A DNA stretch of 64,000 nucleotides from Dichetophora obliterata (taxonomy: Eukaryota; Arthropoda; Insecta; Diptera; Sciomyzidae), in the NCBI GenBank assembly GCA_963920525.1, contig OY986438.1, positions 49,032,788 through 49,096,787 of the forward strand, in the 5' to 3' direction. Below are positions 23,433 through 35,117 of this stretch, piece after piece. Numbering within the stretch: the first letter of the stretch is position 1; every line of letters begins with the position of its first letter. Position numbers and translations under genes: made by a program. The notes below the pieces were generated by a model that worked only from the letters and a program-made list of their open reading frames with translations, was not told the origin of the DNA and searched no databases.

Positions 23433-24951
23433 CAAAAATGGCTAAAAACAAAGCAAATTTTTCTTAAATAATGTTGTGCAGTATACTCAATTAGTATTAT
23501 ACATTACTACAATAAGTAAATACATTTCTTTGAGTATTGTTCTGAAATTAAAAATTAGTTACTTACGTAAAACAGTAACACTTATACTCACGTCAGGCTC
23601 ACAGACCGATAACTGTAATAAAGTAAAACACGTCTACTCGGCACCTGCGCTCGCGCTGCACTAAAAAATGCGTAACAAAAAAAGATGAAGCTACTAAATA
23701 CCGTAAAGACCCAGTGACTTTAATTTCTGAAAAACCATCGAATTATTGATTTGTCGGTTTGATATATGTATATTAGAGTGCCAGCTATTTGTTTGGAAAA
23801 TTTTCAAAGTGGTTTTTTAAAAAGCGCTCATCGGCACTCTGTGACATTATGTTTAGAGCGTAAATCTTGAAAATTTGAAGAGATTTCAATAATTTTAAGA
23901 TGTTCTGCAGTTGAAATAAAAATGCTAGAAATTCTTCATTTGACTTCAAATTTTTTATTGCTTTTTTTCTTTCGCTTATGGAAAAAAAAATTAAAATAGT
24001 TATTAATTCCTTGGAAATAGTACTATCTCTGTCAATAACTACTTTTTAATTTTTAAAGACGGAGATACTGATAGCCACAACGCTTTGTGCAGCCCTGCGG
24101 AAGAAATGTGAAATTGCCAGTTCGTTGTGAATATATAATGCCAAATTTAATGGAAGCAAGTTACTTAGTTTTTTATTCCAAACACCAATTGGTTGGAGGA
24201 AAACTACTTTCAAAAGGCGAGTGTTTAAAATTTATCTTCTTTTATATATTACGCAAATGCAAGTTTTGTCCGGCGTAAAGCTTTTTAAGTACAAGTCCAA
24301 TCTTAATAAATTTAGTATGGTTTGGACCTGTAGATGTGCAATCTCGACCTTTTTATTTTTAAAAATTTATATTTTTTTAGTTATAGCGAGTTAAAATTTG
24401 CATATAATTGTTGTTTTTATGTTGCTTTTTCTGTTTTTAATTTCAGCATATACCTAAAAATATGTGAGGTATATAGCGCCACCTATCGGCTAATAGCTAT
24501 GAAAGTTATACTGACGAATACTCTTTTATAATTTCACTGCTAAAACCATGAATTTATATATTCAATATCAAAGTGATACTGGAATGATTTCTTACAGTTG
24601 AAAAAAGATTTCTAAATTGTTGGTCGAAACATTTTTTTAATTTTTAAAAATTTACACAAAAATGTAATACGTGAGAAACTGGTAATGAAATATTTGTGTT
24701 CAAGCATTTTTTAACTGGAAATCAAGTAATATTCTTACTCCAGTATATTTAAAATAAATTTGGGTATGAAATAAAATATATTAACATTATATCGTGGTTG
24801 CGCGTGCAATACCGCGTATACTGCTAAAAGGCCAAAATTAATTTCATTTCAATTTTGATGAGTTGAAAATTTATTCAATAGCTTAAAATAAAATGTAGGT
24901 TTGTTTTATTTGGCGTTTTAACGCCACACGAGCTTACTACTATTTTATAAT
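23433..24951. other. spacer without recognised gene
   Basis: Two frames of 63-65 residues near 24087-24531 show no domain. No further P450 exon was found. Confidence 0.4.
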
Positions 24952-26225
24952 ATGAGAATAATGAAATTGTCTCGAAGTGAAAATGAGCGATTAGTTAAAA
25001 AGGAATGTTCCTTGTTTTGGGAAAAAGCCCCAATTTCTTTTCAAGAAATACATAGCGCTGAGAAGAAATGAAAAAATTTATATGGAGAGTAGCGAGTCCT
25101 AGCTAAATCTAAAAACAGATATACTGCCTTATTTTACAAAAAAAAAGAAACAACTGGAAGGACGAAATAAATAATATATTTGATATTGCTCACCGAAACG
25201 CTCTAGATTTAATAAAAATCGAAGAAGATAAGCATTTTTTACGAAATCAAAGATTCAAAGGACGATAAAGCGGCTGTACGCTCGCAGTAGATATTGTTTT
25301 AAAGAAAAAAAATCAAAACCATAAAGAGTAGGAAGAACTCAGTAAACTAAAATATAAAGGGGATCAACAGATACAGCTTTTCATTCGCAATTTTGTAAAT
25401 TACATATAAAAAAGTATTCAGCGTTTTTAAATCCCAGACGATACTACAATAAAAATTGCTTCTGTATTGTTCATATGTCATCATATTGTAACTTTAAAAA
25501 TTCTCTCTCTGCGCATTTCATTTTTAATTTGCAATCTTTTTTAAAAAAGCCTATACAAACTTCCTGAAATCCTTTCAGTTTTTGTAGTTATGCGCGTTCT
25601 AAAATATTTGTTTATATGTTGTAGTTGGTCTATCAATATCTTTTTATTGCTTCAAAAATTTGGAAAACATTTATAAATTACAGTTATCGATTTAATAAAA
25701 ACTTGATTTAAATTATAAAAATAAAGTTTAATGATATTCTTTGACTGATAGGCATGCTGCTAAATATTTCTTGGGATTTATTACAATAACAGTAACACTT
25801 ATTTTTAGGTTTTAATATGGAGAATGAGCTTAACTTTTATTCTTCTGAATGCTCCAGTTTTTGCTTTTCGGAAATTTGGAAGCAATTGAGAACGATGTTA
25901 TTTCACCACAAAAGTTAAAACGGGCGCGGAAAGAATTTCTAACACCTAGACTATCTGCTGTTTAAGATAAACTGAAAATAATTTAAAAATATGCGGTTAA
26001 TTTGTTGGTAGCACTTGATGAAGCAGTCGGACTAAATAATTCTGATTTTGATATTATTCAAACTACTACACGAAATAAGAGAGATACTTTTAAAGAAGCA
26101 TAAATTACATAAATAATACAGAAATTTTTGGGCAATATTCATTCAATAGCAATTTATTGGGCTACAAAGCTTTAGACAAGTGTAACAGAATTTACAGAAG
26201 ATAGTCAGCAGTCATCGCTTCAGCT
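24952..26225 (+). pseudogene. DNA-transposon-associated protein, N-terminal part (split gene A)
   Basis: From ATG 24952 several frames in series give MKLSRSENERLVKKECSLF, then FDIAHRNALDLIKIEEDKH with FLRNQRFKGR (about 25175-25270). After a gap come KRARKEFLTPRLSAV (about 25920-25962), KYAVNLLVALDEAVGLNNSD and NKRDTFKEA, and finally SVTEFTEDSQQSS near 26200. This order of motifs matches a transposon-associated protein family common in insect and cnidarian genomes, recognised from memory and not by name. Stops and frameshifts are frequent, so it is dead. The gene continues at 31128 after a LINE insertion. Confidence 0.65.
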
Positions 26226-26239
26226 CCAATTTTAAAACA

Positions 26240-26516
26240 TTTTTTAAATATGCCTGACATATGCCCTCATTACGAATTTCCTCGATAGTCTATCTCAGTT
26301 GGGCTTAATGGAGTTAACACTAGAATGCCAACTCGGTTTGCAAATAATGCATGTCCAAGTTTATTAGACATTTTCGTTTTTTACCAAATTTCATTTTTAT
26401 CAAATCATGACCTCATTTTCTGCACTTTAAACATAAATCTAAAACCAGCGCCATCCGAGGCTGTAATACAATATCGTGATTATAAAGCAATTGAATCCCA
26501 GAAGCATTTTAGCTAG
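26240..26516 (+). pseudogene. jockey-like LINE endonuclease, C-terminal part
   Basis: The peptide FLDSLSQLGLM, a frameshift, then NTRMPTRFANNACPSLLDIF and ISFLSNHDLIFCTLNINLKP ending IQYRDYKAI corresponds to the last third of a LINE apurinic endonuclease. The SNHDL motif stands at the position of the conserved catalytic SDH. The reverse transcriptase of what is probably the same copy resumes near 28930; the intervening 2.4 kb holds later insertions. Confidence 0.7.
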
Positions 26517-26540
26517 CGATACGCAAAAGAAAGCATGCTA

Positions 26541-26884
26541 ATAAATAAAAATAAATAACTGGCCATTTCAGCCCTTGGAAGGACTTTGACCTAGCTTCTA
26601 TTGATCAATTGTGTTGTGCGTGTTATTAAATGGTTGATCACAAATGACCGAGAACTGGACCTACGTGTTTTATGCCGACTCCGAACGGCCTATGTTCTCA
26701 AGAAGCTTTACATGGCAATTTTTTACTCTCTGAGGTTTGCCATTGTCTGCAGAGAGGTGACGACCGAACAGAAAAATTATTTCAATTGAAAAAAACTTTC
26801 TGTCTGAGCTGGAATTGAACCCGGGCTACCGCAGTTCTTTAGCTTAGGGGCCACGCACTCTACCCACTAGGCTACGGCCGCCAC
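26541..26884 (-). mobile_element. tRNA-derived SINE with 14-base target duplication
   Basis: On the minus strand the element starts with a tRNA-like head: TAGCCTAGTGGGTAGAG as A box and GGGTTCAATTCC as B box (about 26880-26805). The body carries 'gacaatggcaaacctc' and 'gccgttcggagtcggcat', words I associate with a dipteran SINE body, and the tail is TTATTTATTTTTATTTATT. AAGAAAGCATGCTA stands on both sides (26527-26540, 26885-26898), which proves target-primed insertion. It interrupts the LINE just after its endonuclease. Confidence 0.88.
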
Positions 26885-27109
26885 AAGAAAGCATGCTAGT
26901 AGTGCTGTTATTGGCGTCAATATACCTTCCATGCTCGCTGTTTTGATGAGTGTTTCTATAAGGCCTAACTTTTGAAGGTTTCGAGCCTTTTCACGTTATT
27001 TTATATGAAAAATTTTTTAAAAAAATTTAGAAAAATTATAAATGATCAGATCAATTAAAAAAATCAAAACTTTGTGACGGTGGTTTTTTCTATTGGCTGA
27101 GGTCAGCTC

Positions 27110-28345
27110 AGCCGTGCCAGGGTCAAATTAAAGGCCGCGAACTTCCACAAAAATAAGAAAACAGCGCAGATTTCCAGTTAAATTCAATTTCTTTATTTAT
27201 AACTACGACTTATTCAACTTATTCAACTTATTAAACTTAATGTAGTGCAGTGTCGTGTGGGTCGGAGTGGGAGTTCGTCGATGACGGTTGAAGGTTACTG
27301 TTGATAGTCGAGAGAGAGGGTTTTCGTGGAGCGGTATCGGTGAACGGTAATTGTTAATCGCTGTCGTTAATCGCTGTCGTTAATCGCTGTCGGCAATTGG
27401 TGTCGGTAATCGGTGATCAACAGGAAGGCTAAAAGGAATGCTGCTTAGTATTCGAAACAAAAGATAATAAATAGCAAAGAGGATAGGCAGAGGTCCTGGT
27501 CGATGAGTCCAAATGTGGACCCTCCAGGATCTGGCCTATTAATAAGATTCACAAACCAAGAGAATGATTAAAAGGGTGCCACCTCTGGTGGATGCGAACC
27601 AGAACTGGTTTGCTCCAGAGGAAGAAGGCACGTGAAAATGAAAAGTGTGCCACCCCTGGTAGATGCGAACCAGAAGTGGTTTGCTCCAGAGGAAGATGGC
27701 ACGCAAAAATACAAGTGTGCCGACTCTGGTAGATGCGAATCATCAGTGATTCGCTCCAGAGTACTACACTAAAAAAAATCAAAAAAAGTGTGTCTACTCT
27801 GGTAGATGCGAACCAGAGATAATTTGCTCCAGAGTTCTGCGCACAGAACCGGAGTCTAACTCCTTGAGCTTACCTAAAAGGAATGCTGACTTGGTTGGTT
27901 TTGTGCCGCCCTTTTATATTATATGGTGTGAAAACCAGTTAGGAATTATATGTTTGCCGTGTGTATTTGAAGCTACTCTTTTGTGTTATTTTGTCATAAG
28001 TAAGTATGTGTGTTTGTGTGTCGTCGGTTTGTTTTATGGTGTCATGAATATGTATGTAGCTTGTGTCTGTATGTATGGTTTAGTGGCGGGTGCAGTAGTA
28101 AGGTATTTGTTGTCGCTGTTATTTTGTCATAAGTAAGTATTGTGTGTCGGTATGTTCGACAGCTGCAATTTAATATAGTTATAATGATAATTAAATAGCT
28201 TAAGTTATAATATAACAATTATTTAAATTAGTTTAAAGATAATAATGAATGGTATTTTTAATGTCACATAATGATAATTATATAGCTTAAGTTATAATAT
28301 AATAATTATTAAAATTAGTTTAAAGATAATAATGGATTGTATTTG
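27110..28345 (-). mobile_element. LTR-like block with hairpin array
   Basis: Read on the minus strand, an AATAAA (near 27196) precedes a run ending 'ctgcgctgttttctta', the look of an R-U5 boundary. The block also contains a 14-base tandem repeat (GTTAATCGCTGTCG, 27354-27396), four hairpin units (27576-27844) and a 95-base duplication ('cttaagttataatata', 28170-28335). No gag or pol is visible. A solo LTR or non-autonomous element is the simplest view, but no matching second LTR or target duplication was found. Confidence 0.45.
27576..27844. repeat. four tandem hairpin units, ~70-base period
   Basis: Units 27576-27631, 27646-27702, 27715-27769 and 27788-27844 each form CTCTGG / CCAGAG outer stems and GCGAACCA / TGGTTTGC inner stems around a 2-4 base loop. 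Paired differences keep the stems: units 1 and 3 swap a C-G pair for A-T in the outer stem, and unit 3 has GCGAATCA / TGATTCGC in the inner stem. Units 1 and 2 add an outermost GTGCC / GGCAC stem. Confidence 0.9.
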
Positions 28346-28925
28346 TAATGATTGTAACGTCATGTTACAACTTAAAGAAAAAACCAAAAAAACATTTTTT
28401 TTTGTCCGAGTTGGGTCTTCAGGTCTCCGAAATCTAAACATTACATATCACATTATATGAAAACTTTTACTTTTTAAACAGAAAAATTTGTAAAAAAAAT
28501 GTAGATTTTAAAAAAATAAATAAAACATTTTTTTGGTCCGAGCTAGGTCTCCGACCCGCGCTCCCGAAAGCTTACTTTCACTTGTAATGATGCAAAATAA
28601 GCTAAAGTTCGTTAGCAACTGCGGTAGGTGAGTGGATAAGATGCCAGACCACCAGATGAGTGGACGTTGGCTCAAATCTGGGAATTGTCAAAAGTTTTTT
28701 TATTTCAAGTTGATATTTATATTGCTTTTCTTTCTAATGTACATTCTCAAAAAGAGCTTCTAGCAGGCTTCTTTAGTGTCGCGAGAGTGTAAGGCCTAGA
28801 AAATTTTCTCGTTTCATATAAAAAAGTTAATGGGCTTGGAAATGAGCACGGAAGGGCTAAGAAATCCATATAATGGCCTGCTAGAAGCGCTTCAAAGCCA
28901 TGCTTTTGCCCACTGGGTTATTCCT
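28346..28925. other. spacer with tRNA-like sequence
   Basis: At 28628-28690 a sequence 'gcggtaggtgagtggata' with a later 'ggctcaaatctgg' resembles A and B boxes of a tRNA-derived SINE head on the plus strand. A weak copy of 'gtccgagctaggtctc' lies upstream. The rest is not recognised. Confidence 0.4.
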
Positions 28926-28929
28926 CCTT

Positions 28930-31127
28930 GTTTAGTGACGTTTTTCAAACAAATTGGTCTGACTGTTGGTTCAAATCAACTCAGTTGAAAAACTTAGTTT
29001 TTAAATTAATACTATTAACAACTTATTTAATGCTCATGTTAATGTGGTCAATAACACTTCTCCCTGGTTTACGTATTCTATAAAATTGGCATTAAAAAGA
29101 CGCAATAGAGCTTATAACAAATGGAAGCGTAACCCCACTGCTCTAAACTGGGAGCTACATAAAAAACTGAGAAATGATGCTACGAGTGCTGTTCGGCTCT
29201 CAAAACAGAAGTATTTTATGTCCAAGCTAAATCCATCACTACCACCGAAGCAGCTATGGTCCAATCTTAGGAGCTTAGGTGTATATAAAATAGAATCTGA
29301 AGCATGCCGTATTGACCCTAATCTACTAACTGACTTTTTCGTTGCTAGTTCTATTAAAGATTCTTCACCCATGTCTTAATATGACGAAATGTTTATTCGA
29401 AATGTAGCAAATGAATTTCAATTTGATGCAGTAAGTGAATTTGACGTTGCTCGTTGCTTTAAAAGGATTAAATCAAATGCTACTGGTAAAGATGGTATTA
29501 CTATAAAATTTCTTAAATATTTACTGACATATATACTCAGTCCAGTTACGCATATAATAAATCACTGCTTCGCATCTTCAAGATATCCTGAGATTTGGAA
29601 CGTTGCAACCATTATTCCTATAGCGAAAAAATCTAATGCTTGTGAACTAGCTAATTTTCGACCAATAAGCATACTATCCTCGATCTCTAAGATCTGTGAG
29701 TCTCTAATGGCTGAACAAATTTTCCAGCACATAACATAAGCACATTTCAGCTTATGTCACATTTTCAGTCTGGTTTTCGTCTAGGGCACACCTGTTCAAC
29801 TGCCATTTGAGTGCCATTTGAATTGGGTTAATTAAGCTTGCTATATATTTTAGATTTCTCTAAGCCATTTGATACTGTCAACCATACAATTTTGCTTAGC
29901 AAGCTTAAAAAAAATTTGGATTTTCGAATCAAAGAGTCAAAGTGGGGAATAATTTTTCGTTATATAAAAGAACCTCAAGTGGAGTTCCGCAAAGGTCAAT
30001 TCTTAGCCCACTTTTGCATACCATGTTTATTAATGATATTTACTATCCTGTGCTAGTGTACTACAATTGTATATGTCACGGTCCATCGGACTTGTTGATG
30101 AGTTATGTACAAAAGTAAACGAAGATCTAAATAAAATAGCAGAATAGGCCAGAGCAAACATGCTTCAGAAAAACCCTCTTAAATCTTTTGTCCTGCCGAT
30201 TTCTAAGACACCTTATAGTAATAATAATGTTCCTTCAATTTTTCTCAATAGCATCAAATTAAAATTTGTTAATAATTCCACTAATCTTGGATATAGAATC
30301 AACTCGGCGTTATCTTGCAAAGATCACATGAACTCAAGCGTAAGCAAAATGTACTTTGTCTTACGAAACCTTTGAATGACTGCAGCATTAGTGCCGGTCG
30401 AAGCTAAGAAGAAACTCGTCTGATATGGCCAACTTTAACTTATTCGGAAGTTGTTTTTAGCAAACTCGACTCGAGATCTTTGCACAAACTTCTAGTCGCT
30501 TTTAACAATGCAGCGCGATATATCTACGGTCTCAAGAAGTTCGATCATATTTCATCCTTTTGTAATAAAATATTAGGTCGGAGTTTACCCAACTACATTG
30601 ATGCAAGAAATTGCATTTATTTTGCATAGAATCATACACATGTGTTGTCCTATTTGAAAAGCTACAATTCTGTCGATCGAGCAGAAGTATGAACCTCGTT
30701 ATTCCGACGTACATTTTTAAAATCTCCAGTAGATTGTTTTTATTCAGCGCGATAAGACTTAAAAATTCACTGTCTAATAATTTAAAAAGTGTCTTAAATA
30801 TAAAGTACTTAAGCATTTAATTTTCGAATACTTCTCTTAATTCTTTCTCATTCGCTATTCTGGATTTCTGTTCTCTTTAAAACTTTGTATATAATTTCTT
30901 TTCCTTTTAATTTAATAGTAATATAGTGTTTAAGCTTTCTTTAGTGTTTAATTCTTAATTATTTTTAATTAAATTTATATCATGTTTTCCTTTTTATTAA
31001 TTTATTTAATGCTAAATTTAAAAACAATGTTTAGCTGTCATCTCCCCGTTCATGCGGCATGTAAAAGATTTCTTAAATGTCAACATAAATGACCTAATAA
31101 ATACAAGTACAAATACATAACATCAGG
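28930..31127 (+). pseudogene. jockey-like LINE reverse transcriptase and 3' end
   Basis: A continuous but broken coding track runs from about 28930 to 30820. It gives NNLFNAHVNVVNNTSPWFTY and LPPKQLWSNLRSLGV (linker), GKDGITIKFLKYLL and WNVATIIPIAKKSNACELAN with FRPISILSSISKICE (fingers/palm), then LDFSKPFDTVNHTILLSKLK (first catalytic aspartate, here in a changed context). The segment that should hold the YADD box reads DIYYPVLVYYN and lacks it. The thumb and C-terminal part follow (KSFVLPISK, NNSTNLGYRINSALSCKDH, MNLVIPTYIFKISSRLFLFS). A 300-base AT-rich 3' region ends in 'aataaatacaagtacaaata'. Multiple stops and shifts make it inactive. Confidence 0.85.
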
Positions 31128-31570
31128 GACTGGACTAGAAATAATTTCTGCAGCTTATGATATTTCAAAGGAAAAAATAATTTAGAAAAAACACTAGCTT
31201 TTGTATTTGACACTATTTCAGCAAACACAGAAACTCAGAGATGCTTGAACCTCTTTTGCCTTTTTTTTAAAAAAGAAATCCGGAAGAAAAATACTTTTCT
31301 TAGGTTGCAGACATCATTTTTTAGAAACTGTTTTGGCAGCTGTATTTACTGAAGCAAATTTAGAGCTACCTACCTTCTGAACAAGACATTGGAATTTTTA
31401 AAAAGTTTAACAAGATATGACCAAAAATACAATAAACAAATTATTTGATTGTGTAATGCACCCTCGAATCAAACATATGCTTGGAAATGACACCGCAAAA
31501 ATATTAAACTTTGCTTATTTTAAAATAACGGAAACTTTCCGAGAAATGCAGCTTCAGAACGCTTTTATAT
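31128..31570 (+). pseudogene. DNA-transposon-associated protein, middle part (split gene A continues)
   Basis: Directly after the LINE 3' end the frame TSGTGLEIISAAYDISKE opens, then after a shift LEKTLAFVFDTISANTE. Then comes LGCRHHFLETVLAAVFTEAN with LELPTF, with the CRHH motif encoded at 31306-31317, followed by DIGIFKKFNKI. These are the segments I would expect directly downstream of the SVTEFTED part at 26200, so one ancestral gene spans 24952-31570 and the LINE sits inside it. Its catalytic function is unknown to me; the position of FDT and CRHH suggests a nuclease core. Confidence 0.65.
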
Positions 31571-31958
31571 AATATCATAGACATAAGAATTAATTAATAA
31601 ATTAATTTTACTGGTCAGAAGCGAATTAATGGAATTAACTAATAGTGAGGAAAATAGTTTCATCAAGGTTGCGAAGTTAATCCAATCAAATCACTATTTT
31701 GATTTATAACAAATCGTGTGGTCAAATGATCAGATTTTACTAAAATTCTGAAGAAAAGACTTTTATAAATAGTGTCACAAAATACCACTGAGCGCTTTTC
31801 AAAATCCACACTTTAAAAATAAGTGGTACCCTAATGTATATTTCAATGAAATCTTTTATTTACAAACATCGAATTAATACTTTGTGTGAATCATATATTC
31901 ACTTTTAAAATTCATTTTGCTCCTTCTTTGAAAGCAGAAAAAAGTTATTTTATAAAAT
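31571..31958. other. decayed spacer
   Basis: May be the decayed C-terminal part of split gene A, but nothing readable remains. Confidence 0.35.
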
Positions 31959-32785
31959 TTGTACTTCACGGTTCAAAATAGAATGAAATTAAACATCTCC
32001 AAGTGTAATATTTTATCATTTTTCTGCAAGATTTTACCGATTAATTTTGATTGTTTATACGACAATCTTAAATTTGAAAGAGAATCGTCACATAAGGACT
32101 TAGGCATTTATTTCGATAGTAAACTCAACTTCTCCGCACTCAAAAATTATGTAATATCCAAAGCTAATTCTCAGCTAGGCTTTTTGAAACGTAACTGCAA
32201 AGAATTTAAAAACCCATATACAATCAGAACTTTTTATATTTCTCTAGTGAGACCCCTCCTAGAATTTACCAACATAGTATGGTATCCGATTTACCAAAAC
32301 GATATCAGTCGCATAGAGAAAATTCAAAAGAAATTTAGAAAATTTGCTCTCCGTCAGGCATTTACATTCGATCGCATGCCATCTTACGATATCCGTTGTA
32401 AGATTCTCAATATGGAAACGCTCTCTATAAGACACAAAGTGAGCAGAGTATTTCTTATAAAAGACATCATCGATAATAGAATCGATTGTACTGATCTTCT
32501 TGCCTTAATTCCATTCCATGCTCTCGCAAGTTCACTTAAATACCAATATCCGTTCTATGTTCAGTCTCACAGAACAAACTACGGAAATAGCGATCCGTTA
32601 ACACGTTGTCTTCATGACTGTAGCATTTTCGGTAGTCACATAGATTTAAGTTCAAGCAAAATTATCATTAAAAATAATATAATCTTATTTTTCAACTAAT
32701 CTAGCTATGTAAGCTACTATTTGTAATCTGTACGTGCATAGCCTAGTGGATGACAAAATAAAATAAATAAATATAATTCAGGTTT
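31959..32785 (+). pseudogene. 5'-truncated LINE, reverse transcriptase C-terminal half
   Basis: A 246-residue frame (31959-32699) starts within a reverse transcriptase: KLNISKCNILSFF (just after the catalytic core), SHKDLGIYFDSKLNFS, then YISLVRPLLEFTNIVWYPIY and ISRIEKIQKKFRKFALRQ (thumb and connection). It ends LVRPLL-type C-terminal sequence with FYVQSHRTNYGNSDPLTRCL. Upstream motifs, including the YADD box, are absent, as expected of a 5'-truncated insertion. After the stop, 'cctagtggatgacaaaataa' leads to an AAATAAATAAATA tail at 32758-32776. The frame is unbroken, so it is younger than the jockey-like copy at 29-31 kb. It belongs to a different LINE family from that copy. Confidence 0.88.
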
Positions 32786-34440
32786 ACTTTTTCAATTTTG
32801 GAAGTTGGAAAAAAGTACTTATAGATTTTTTTTTTTAAAGTATACAAAAGTTAAGACTTACACTTAAAAAAAATACGTTCATACGTTTTGGTTCACAACA
32901 TAATACTTTTGAAATGACGTTTAGAGCAAAGTAGATTTTTTTACCGTTAGAAAATGTACTTTTGTACGTGAGATCTAGGAATTGGAAATGTCTTTTTGGG
33001 AGAGCCATTTTTACATTAATTTTTGGTGAGACATTAAGAAAATTCTAACGTACAGTTTTTTAAAAAAATGGATTCAAACTTAAGTTTCGATTTACTCAAA
33101 ATGTGTTTTTTGCACGTAGGGCATATGAATCCCTGGACGAGTATTTGTATTGTTATGAATTTTTCCATGTTACGTTGCGACGTGACTTGGTCATCTTAAA
33201 GTACAGGTTGCAATTCAGTTTAAAATTGAAGTGGTTTGCAATTTTTTTAAGCTGTTGCGTTGTAGTTTCATTTCTTTCTTTTCAATTGCTCCATGTCAAA
33301 AAGGTCTAAAACAACAAACATAACAAGTTACTCACAGGCAACTTTTTGGCTGAAAGGGTTTTGCAAATGTGTTTAATCCTCATTGCTTTGAGGGTTAAGC
33401 ACAAAATTGCTTAGAATATAATTGTTCTGGGCAATCTTTGAATGTCATCATCGATATCATTCAACAGTAGGATAAAAATCATTAAAAAATAGATTTTCTC
33501 AAAATTAAAATACATTTTATTCTAAAAAACACATATGTTAAATTCAAAACAAACAATTCAGGGCACTAATAAGTAAGTATGTACATGAAGATATTTTTTG
33601 AAAGTATCAAGGTCAGTTCAAATAAATTAAACCTAGGCGCCAGTTATTTTATTCATGAATGAATTTATCCATGACTCACTTACTGTCTGAAACTTTTTTA
33701 TAGCAGCAAATACAATAAAATCAATTTAAAAAGTTTTTGTTTGATTTTTTAAACATTTCTTTTATATTTCTACTATTTCTATTATTATCTTTACTTTAAT
33801 GATTTTCGTGAACGTATTCCTTTAATTGGTTTTTTGGTTTTACTTTTATTTTTGATTGTTTGTTCATTTTAAGGTTACAAGACTACAAACAAAGGAACTG
33901 GTTCTGACATGGCAACAAACACTTATATTTTTGTTCATTTGAAACTATTTTGGGAATAGGGCGGATCTGGCTGTCTGTTTATAAGTCTATTTGATTGTGA
34001 GGTAGCCAGTTAGCGCTGATTAATTTTTCATTGCTTCATGACTAAAAATGTAGTGGAGGAGAACATAACATGTCAGCTTATTGCAAGCATTGCAAGGTTA
34101 AAACATTTTATCTTTTTTTTCATTACCTATCAAATTTTTTTTTAATTTTTTAAAATTCCTTCTAGTTTTAATTGACTTTTTGTCAAATATATTCAGAGAA
34201 ATGTAAGGTAAGTTGAAATTACTTTTTATTCAAGTTAAATTTAGTAAGAAGAATTTTCATGCTTGCTTAAGGAACTTTATAACTAAATAGGTTTCATTGC
34301 GTATTTCTTATTTGACTTCGGTGTCTTTACAACAAAAAGATACCCACACTTAGAATAGAAATAATATTATATACGATCAAAATACATTGTGACTGCTTTG
34401 CTGTATTTGTCCTCAATGAAGGACGCATCGAAACTTCTTT
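32786..34440. other. AT-rich stretch without recognised gene
   Basis: A 68-residue frame at 33103-33309 has a hydrophobic end but no family likeness. Nothing else recognised. Confidence 0.4.
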
Positions 34441-34446
34441 GGGAGT

Positions 34447-34720
34447 TATAAAACCCCCACAACTTATTTTCTTTCGTGATTTTAATTGTGCTAGCTTTAG
34501 CTTGATCCAAGATCAAATCTCAAAGCAATTAAGTTAACTACTTTAAAACAAACACAAACTCAACTTACAATAAGGACAAAAGAATAAAGGGAAAACACCA
34601 AGCAACCAACCAACGAACATAAAAATTAACGCCAAGGAGGAACTCTAAACCAAAGTTGTGATTACAACAAACGCAACAAGAAATGCAGTCAAACAACGCG
34701 TTCAAGCGTAATCGTGTGTG
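34447..34720 (+). promoter_or_regulatory. candidate promoter with CA-rich leader
   Basis: TATAAAA at 34447-34453 is followed by a long purine/CA-rich, stop-poor leader ('aaacaaacacaaactcaac', 'aagcaaccaaccaacgaac') typical of fly 5' untranslated regions. The first good ATG is at 34683 (context caagaaATG) and reads MQSNNAFK before a possible splice donor GTAATC at 34710. No clear initiator is seen. This is a compositional argument only. Confidence 0.25.
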
Positions 34721-35117
34721 TGTTTTAAAGCAACAGTATCCCAGCGTGACATACGGATCCGTTTCGAATTCAAAATGGATTTGCTTCTTCGTATATTTTA
34801 TCCGAAACAGGTTGCGTTTCGCTTTTTCCGCTTTTTCGGATGCGTCTTGGACTCGGAAGGGAATTCATATAAGAATCCATTTCGGACTCTTTTTTTCAAT
34901 TCAAGAAAAACTTTTTTTAAAATAATGCGAATTCGCGACAGACTATCGATTTTAAAAGATTTGATAACTGGAAAACTGCCTTTTATGTTAACGTTCTGAC
35001 AATTGTTTTGACGAATTTGTAACGGGTTCGAAACTTGTCAGACGAAACATAATCGCGCTGAAATCTGTTAAATAAAATAAAAATAAAAATAGTAAAAACT
35101 AGTAAGGAATTACAGTA
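34721..35117. other. spacer
   Basis: Overlapping frames at 34683-34999 have no domain likeness. Confidence 0.35.

Noticed and set aside
23641..23662. Small GC-rich hairpin as a regulatory element
   Set aside because: Too short and without partner motifs.
27354..27415. CRISPR-like short repeats
   Set aside because: The 14-base units are directly adjacent with no spacers, and the context is a eukaryotic LTR-like block.
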